Shown piece after piece: positions 59,706-64,000 of a stretch of DNA of 64,000 nucleotides. Positions within the stretch are counted from its first letter, which is position 1. Each line of letters begins with the position of its first letter. The translations under genes were made by a program, and so were the position numbers. Source of the stretch: Deferribacteres bacterium (GTDB lineage: Bacteria; Zhuqueibacterota; Zhuqueibacteria; Zhuqueibacterales; Geothermadaptataceae); contig JACKDE010000001.1 of assembly GCA_020633675.1 (NCBI GenBank), forward strand, positions 186,001 to 250,000, in the 5' to 3' direction. The notes under the pieces are model-generated. The model searched no databases. It saw only the letters and a program-made list of their open reading frames with translations, and was not told the origin of the DNA.

Positions 59706-60399
59706 ATGAATCCAATTATAAATGCAGTCAGGTATTATTCGAAACGAGCTCGAGAAAAATGGGCCGCTATTTTCCGTGCGACCTTTCATTTTGATGAGCA
59801 CACTAAAATTTTGGATTTGGGATCGGAGAACGGTTCCATGATTAATTCGGTGCTTGCAGGTTCCAAAGTCAGACCTAAAAATGTTTACATCACTGATATC
59901 GATGCTAAACTTATTGCGGAAGGCCAAAGAAAATTTGGCTACGATCCCGTGCTCGTAGACGAGCCGGATCGACTTCCCTTTGAAGATGGCTTGTTCGATG
60001 TTGTATTTTGTTCATCCTTTATTGAGCATATAACAGTTTCCTAAGATGATGTGTGGATACTTAAGATCGGAAAAAAGATTCAAGGGAGAATCTCTAAAGA
60101 GACAACGAGAGTTTTCTGAAGAAATCAAGCGAATCACAAAACAATATTTTGTGCAGACCCCATGCAAGAGCTTTCCTATTGAAAACAATATCTGGCTTCC
60201 CTTAATTTCATGGCTGCCACGTAATCTGCTCATCCCGATGCTTCGATTTACAAATTTATTTTGGATAAAGAAGACAAGCCCTGATTGGCACCTATTGAGT
60301 AAAAAGCAAATGCAGGAAATGTTCAATGGAGCAGAAATCCTCGAAGAAAAAAGTTTCGGACTGACTAAATCTTTGATGGCAGTGTGCACTCTTTCATGA
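59706..60399 (+). pseudogene. Class I SAM methyltransferase, broken by stop/frameshift
   Basis: The N-terminal half (59706-60044) contains KILDLGSENGSMINSVL, YITDIDAKLI and DRLPFEDGLFDVVFCSSFIEHITV, then stops at TAA 60042. The C-terminal half continues one frame over to 60399 with KRQREFSEEIKRITKQYFVQTP, FPIENNIWLPLISWLP and KTSPDWHLLSKKQMQEMF. This matches the order of a known group of about 225-residue methyltransferases in polysaccharide loci. One extra base near 60037 would explain it. Alternatively, frame 0 past the stop reads DDVWILKIGKK up to an A6 run (60071-60076), which would need two lesions. Conserved halves suggest recent decay or a sequencing error. Confidence 0.78.
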
Positions 60400-60460
60400 A
60401 ATATGCCGCTTGCCTTACTCAAGTGAAGATATCTACAGACCTATAACCGGAAAACTATTC

Positions 60461-62347
60461 ATGTGTGGCATCGCTGGACTAATCAACTGCGGCAATAAAC
60501 ATCTTCTCAACCAGATGACGGAACATCTGGCGCATCGTGGCCCGGATAATAGTGGACATCAATGGTTCGACCGTTGGCAGAGTGGCTTGGGCCATCGCCG
60601 TTTGTCGATCATCGACTTGTCACCTGCCGGTCATCAACCGATGTCAAACGTTCGCGGCAACCTGTGGATCACCTACAACGGCGAAATTTATAACTATCAG
60701 GAAATACGTGCTCAGCTTGAAGCGGCAGGTTGTCGATTCCGCTCGAATAGCGACACCGAAGTGGTGCTGAAGGCCTATGAACAATGGGGCGAAACATGCT
60801 TGCACAAGCTGAATGGTATGTTCGCTTTCGCTATATTTGACCAAGAGAGCGGTGAACTTTTTGCGGCCCGCGATCGTGTTGGCATCAAGCCATTCTATTA
60901 TCACGCCAAAGGTGTTGCGTTGGTTTTTGCATCGGAAATCAAAGCGATTTTGGCAACAGGGCTGACACCGAAATCGCCTGATGACTTTGCGCTGCACACC
61001 CCTACGCGCTACCAAATATCTCCATACACAGGCTTTCAGGATATTTTTAAACTACCACCTGGACATTGTTTGACCTTTTCGGGTGGCGAGTTGAAAATAA
61101 AGCAGTATTGGGATGTGGAAACCGCCGAGCGTCTGCATGATGAATCGAGCGCATGCGATGAACTGGATTGGCTACTGCAAGACAGCGTGCGCCTTCAGAT
61201 GATTGCAGATGTGCCGGTGGGTGTTTTTTTGAGCGGTGGCCTCGACTCGTCGATTATCAGTGCCTTGGTAAGAAAGAATACCGAGCAAGATGTACACGCA
61301 TTCACAATTAAATTTGCTGATACCGATCAAAAATTTGAAAAAATGGTGGATGATAGTTTTTATGCCCGGCAGGTTGCTGGCCAACTCGGCTTTCTTTATC
61401 ATGAACTCGAAATTGAGCCAAAAATCGATGAACTCTTGCCGAAAATGATTTGGCATCTCGATGAACCGCTTGCCGATCCAGCTGCCATCAATACCTATCT
61501 GATTTCCAGGGCAGCGCGTGAACTCGGTATTATCGTTTTGCTTAACGGCATGGGTGGCGATGAAATTTTTGGGGGCTATCGCAAGCAATTGGCGTGTTTG
61601 AAAGCAGATACGTATCAGAAAGTTGTGCCAGGCTTCTTGCGAGCACCACTCGAGAAAGCATTTGAGAAAGTACCTGTTGCAACCGGCAGGCAGGGGTTGA
61701 AAATGTTGCGCTGGTCGAAACGTTTTTTGTCATTCGCCTCGCTACCGCAAGTTGAACGGTTTTTGGTGGCCGACCTGGCGTTTTCAGCGCAGGAATATCG
61801 AAGCTTTTTTCGCAATGGCGTCGGTTATTACGACACTCATTATTTCCAATCGCAGAATGCACGCCTTAATCTTGCCAATGTGCCATACTTGACGCGCATG
61901 TGCTTGAACGATACTAAAGTTTTTCTGCCCGAGCACAATTTGACCTATTCGGACAAAGCCACTATGGCTGCGGGGATTGAAAGTCGTCCACCTTTGACCG
62001 ATCACCGTTTGGTCGAATTCATGTTCAGCCTGCCACCTGAATTCCGTATTCGCAAGAATGTGCAAAAGTATTTGCTGAAAAAGGTGTCGGAAAAATATGT
62101 GGATCGCGAAATTATTTATCGGCCGAAAGCGCCTTTCGGCTCTCCACTCCGTTCATGGATTCGCGGCCCATTAGCACCAATGGTGGATGATTTGCTCAAT
62201 GAAGATAGCCTAAAGAAGCGCGGCTTGTACAATTCGGCCTTTGTCAGCAAGCTGATCAAAAATGATCGAAGCGGTCTCGAAGATAATGCCCATGTAATCT
62301 GGACGTTGTTGACCAATGAAGTATGGTTTCAAACATTTTTTCAATAA
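60461..62347 (+). CDS. asnB: Asparagine synthase (glutamine-hydrolysing) / AsnB-like amidotransferase
   Basis: The 628-residue protein starts with the Ntn glutaminase nucleophile Cys2 (MCGIAGLIN). It has HRGPDNSG, GHRRLSIIDLSPAGHQPM and YNGEIYNYQEIR in the glutaminase domain, then the synthetase PP-loop FLSGGLDSSIISAL. The start at 60461 is required for the N-terminal Cys. In polysaccharide loci such enzymes often amidate uronic or amino sugars rather than aspartate. That is inference from location. Confidence 0.92.
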   Translation: MCGIAGLINCGNKHLLNQMTEHLAHRGPDNSGHQWFDRWQSGLGHRRLSIIDLSPAGHQPMSNVRGNLWITYNGEIYNYQEIRAQLEAAGCRFRSNSDTEVVLKAYEQWGETCLHKLNGMFAFAIFDQESGELFAARDRVGIKPFYYHAKGVALVFASEIKAILATGLTPKSPDDFALHTPTRYQISPYTGFQDIFKLPPGHCLTFSGGELKIKQYWDVETAERLHDESSACDELDWLLQDSVRLQMIADVPVGVFLSGGLDSSIISALVRKNTEQDVHAFTIKFADTDQKFEKMVDDSFYARQVAGQLGFLYHELEIEPKIDELLPKMIWHLDEPLADPAAINTYLISRAARELGIIVLLNGMGGDEIFGGYRKQLACLKADTYQKVVPGFLRAPLEKAFEKVPVATGRQGLKMLRWSKRFLSFASLPQVERFLVADLAFSAQEYRSFFRNGVGYYDTHYFQSQNARLNLANVPYLTRMCLNDTKVFLPEHNLTYSDKATMAAGIESRPPLTDHRLVEFMFSLPPEFRIRKNVQKYLLKKVSEKYVDREIIYRPKAPFGSPLRSWIRGPLAPMVDDLLNEDSLKKRGLYNSAFVSKLIKNDRSGLEDNAHVIWTLLTNEVWFQTFFQ

Positions 62348-62556
62348 TTCTTGTTGTGACGTATTTCGAACCGTTTGAGAGAAGGTTGGTTGGATTTTTC
62401 AACGTGAATGCAAATCAGTTTATTTGACTGGCTCTTCAAGATTTACAGGATTATACCAGCTTCTGTTTGGCATCGATAGCCTATCCGGTCGATCAGGTGA
62501 ATTCTGTCCAATAATGTGTTTTTTCAAAAGTGTTTACGCCCTAAATAAAAGAGACT

Positions 62557-64000
62557 ATGAAACAAGTTATCCAATATCAAAAAACCGGGGAGATGAGTGT
62601 GGCGGAATTGCCGGAGCCGATGCTGAAATCGGGCGGCGTTCTGGTGCGTACAGCCTATTCGCTCATCAGCGCAGGTACGGAGAAAAGCTCGGTGGCGACA
62701 GCCCAGGCATCGATGGTCGGCAAGGCGCGCTCGCGTCCTGATTTGGTGAAGCAGGTGTTTGCCAACGTCAAGCGCGAAGGCTTGTTCGCCACTTATGATA
62801 AAGTTCAAAATCGTCTCGACAATTATAAAGAGCTCGGCTACAGCGCGGCCGGTGAAGTGGTGGCGTCCGCATCGGACAGATTTAAGCCTGGTGACCGTGT
62901 CGCGTGCGCCGGCGTCGGCTTTGCATCGCATGCCGAAATGAATTTCGTGCCGCAAAATCTGACCGTGCCCATCCCGGACGATGTGCTGTATGAAGAAGCC
63001 GCCTTCGCCACCATGGGTGCGATTGCACTGCAGGGCGTGCGGCAAGCGGAGGTGCGACTCGGCGAAAACGTAGTGGTGATCGGCCTTGGCCTGCTCGGCT
63101 TGTTAACGGTGCAATTGCTGAAAGCCAACGGTTGCCGCGTCGTCGGCCTGGATGTCTCGACCGGCAATTTTGCGCTGGCGCAAAAATTTGGCTGCGATGT
63201 CTGTGCGGTCAGCGATTTCGACGCATTGCAGGCGGTGGAAAGCTTTACCCGCGGCCACGGAGCCGATGCGATCATTATCACTGCGGGCACAAAATCGAAT
63301 CAGCCGTTGGAAATGGCCCTGGAAATGGCGCGCAAAAAAGCCAAAGTTGTGGTGGTTGGTGCAGTGAGCATGAACGTGCCCCGTTCGCCGTTTTATGAGA
63401 AAGAGCTGGATTTGCGCATCTCCTGTTCCTACGGCCCCGGCCGCTACGATGCCGATTACGAAGAGCGCGGTATCGATTACCCGGTCGGCTACGTACGTTG
63501 GACGGAAAATCGCAACATGCAAGCTGTGCTCGATCTGATTTCGGCACAGAAGCTCGATGTCAAATCGCTGATTTCGCACCGATTTGCCATTGATGAGGCG
63601 CTGGAAGCTTATGATTTGATCACAGGCAAAAAGCAGGAAAAATACCTCGGCGTTTTGCTGCACTATCCCGCAGTGGAGTCGCAAAATGGCCGCATGCAGA
63701 CGATCACGCTCAACGGCAATGGCGCAGCCAGGCTTGAAGATACCGAAGGCGTTGTTGGCTTCATCGGTGCGGGCAATTTTGCACAGTCTAATCTGATTCC
63801 GCCACTTACAAAACTGGGCACTTATCTGAAGGGCGTTGTGACCTCCAAGCCCGTCAATGCCAAATCCGTAGCAGAAAAATTCGGCTTCACTTTTTGCTCA
63901 ACCGATGCGCAAAAGGTGATCGATGATAGCGAAATCAATACAGTTTTTATCGCCTCCAGGCATGATAGCCATGCCAAATATGTTGCGGCGGCGCTGACAC
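62557..64000 (+). CDS. Two-domain oxidoreductase: MDR zinc-less dehydrogenase fused to Gfo/Idh/MocA (partial)
   Basis: The frame is open from the ATG at 62557 to the window edge (481 codons). Residues 1 to about 370 form a medium-chain dehydrogenase: SLISAGTEKSSVA, GYSAAGEVV, FKPGDRVACAG, and the NAD site VVVIGLGLLGLLTVQLLKANGC. From about 400 a second Rossmann domain begins (GVVGFIGAGNFAQSNLIPPL, VFIASRHDSHAKY), typical of Gfo/Idh/MocA oxidoreductases. Such fusions recur next to AsnB-like and heparinase-type genes in glycan loci. The C-terminus is cut by the window. Confidence 0.9.
   Translation, partial: MKQVIQYQKTGEMSVAELPEPMLKSGGVLVRTAYSLISAGTEKSSVATAQASMVGKARSRPDLVKQVFANVKREGLFATYDKVQNRLDNYKELGYSAAGEVVASASDRFKPGDRVACAGVGFASHAEMNFVPQNLTVPIPDDVLYEEAAFATMGAIALQGVRQAEVRLGENVVVIGLGLLGLLTVQLLKANGCRVVGLDVSTGNFALAQKFGCDVCAVSDFDALQAVESFTRGHGADAIIITAGTKSNQPLEMALEMARKKAKVVVVGAVSMNVPRSPFYEKELDLRISCSYGPGRYDADYEERGIDYPVGYVRWTENRNMQAVLDLISAQKLDVKSLISHRFAIDEALEAYDLITGKKQEKYLGVLLHYPAVESQNGRMQTITLNGNGAARLEDTEGVVGFIGAGNFAQSNLIPPLTKLGTYLKGVVTSKPVNAKSVAEKFGFTFCSTDAQKVIDDSEINTVFIASRHDSHAKYVAAALT

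Noticed and set aside
60034..60080. Programmed ribosomal frameshift in the split methyltransferase (A AAA AAG heptamer)
   Set aside because: The in-frame TAA at 60042 comes before the A-rich site, and the shift needed is +1, not the -1 this heptamer supports.
1..64000. CRISPR arrays, insertion sequences, integrases, phage genes, toxin-antitoxin pairs
   Set aside because: None found: no regularly spaced direct repeats and no transposase, recombinase or capsid motifs in any frame read.

Overview
The window looks like part of the chromosome of a free-living Gram-negative bacterium. Supporting genes are a TonB-dependent receptor with an N-terminal carboxypeptidase-regulatory-like domain, a LolA-like carrier, several lipoproteins, a menaquinone pathway, an FtsK translocase, an ECF sigma/anti-sigma pair and a large surface-polysaccharide locus. 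DUF3098, the receptor architecture and the gene mix suggest the wider FCB/KSB1/Calditrichota neighbourhood, but this is inference. Several promoters match TTGACA-N16/17-TATATT-like sigma-70 sites, which argues against Bacteroidota proper. No rRNA operon, CRISPR array, phage or insertion sequence was seen.

Layout. Positions 1-3.2 kb hold membrane and exported proteins of unknown role and a DJ-1/PfpI-like lipoprotein. Positions 3.2-6.0 kb, minus strand, hold rlmB, a PTS IIA-like regulator, an inositol-phosphatase-family enzyme and an FmdB zinc ribbon. Positions 6.3-8.7 kb hold a thiol/redox block: thioredoxin, an RsrA-like zinc anti-sigma factor, its ECF sigma factor, a secreted thioredoxin-like protein and a small membrane protein. 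Two membrane GT2 glycosyltransferases follow, then a 742-bp gene-free stretch with hairpins. From 11.9 to 19.6 kb, plus strand, are a divergent LarA homologue, an NlpC/P60 lipoprotein, an M24 peptidase overlapping rlmD, and a membrane protein translationally coupled to MalF/MalG-like permeases. From 19.7 to 23.4 kb, minus strand, are a membrane protein, the TonB receptor and a lipoprotein.

At 23.9-24.4 kb a DUF3098 gene is read from a strong promoter into tRNA-Val and tRNA-Asp, and its stop codon lies inside tRNA-Val. From 24.5 to 30.8 kb is a split menaquinone cluster (menF-menD and menH-menB on the minus strand), separated by a PhoB-like regulator and a small Cys/His protein on the plus strand. 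Then come NhaC, a CDP-alcohol phosphatidyltransferase, an aminotransferase-gcvT pair, ftsK and a LolA-like protein.

From about 40.2 kb to the right edge is a surface-glycan locus: an SLBB protein, a fused Wzc-type tyrosine kinase, gmd, an fcl-like gene, a Wzx flippase, a ColD-like sugar 3-dehydratase with His in place of the PLP lysine, a Wzy-like polymerase, five to six glycosyltransferases, three FkbM methyltransferases, a frameshifted methyltransferase, a glutamine-dependent asparagine-synthase-like amidotransferase and a two-domain oxidoreductase that runs off the end. Gmd, Fcl/ColC-like and ColD-like enzymes together suggest GDP-linked deoxy- or dideoxyhexose synthesis (fucose and/or colitose). 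The middle of this locus (about 45.5-60.4 kb) is visibly more AT-rich than its flanks, as expected for exchanged O-antigen-type cassettes.
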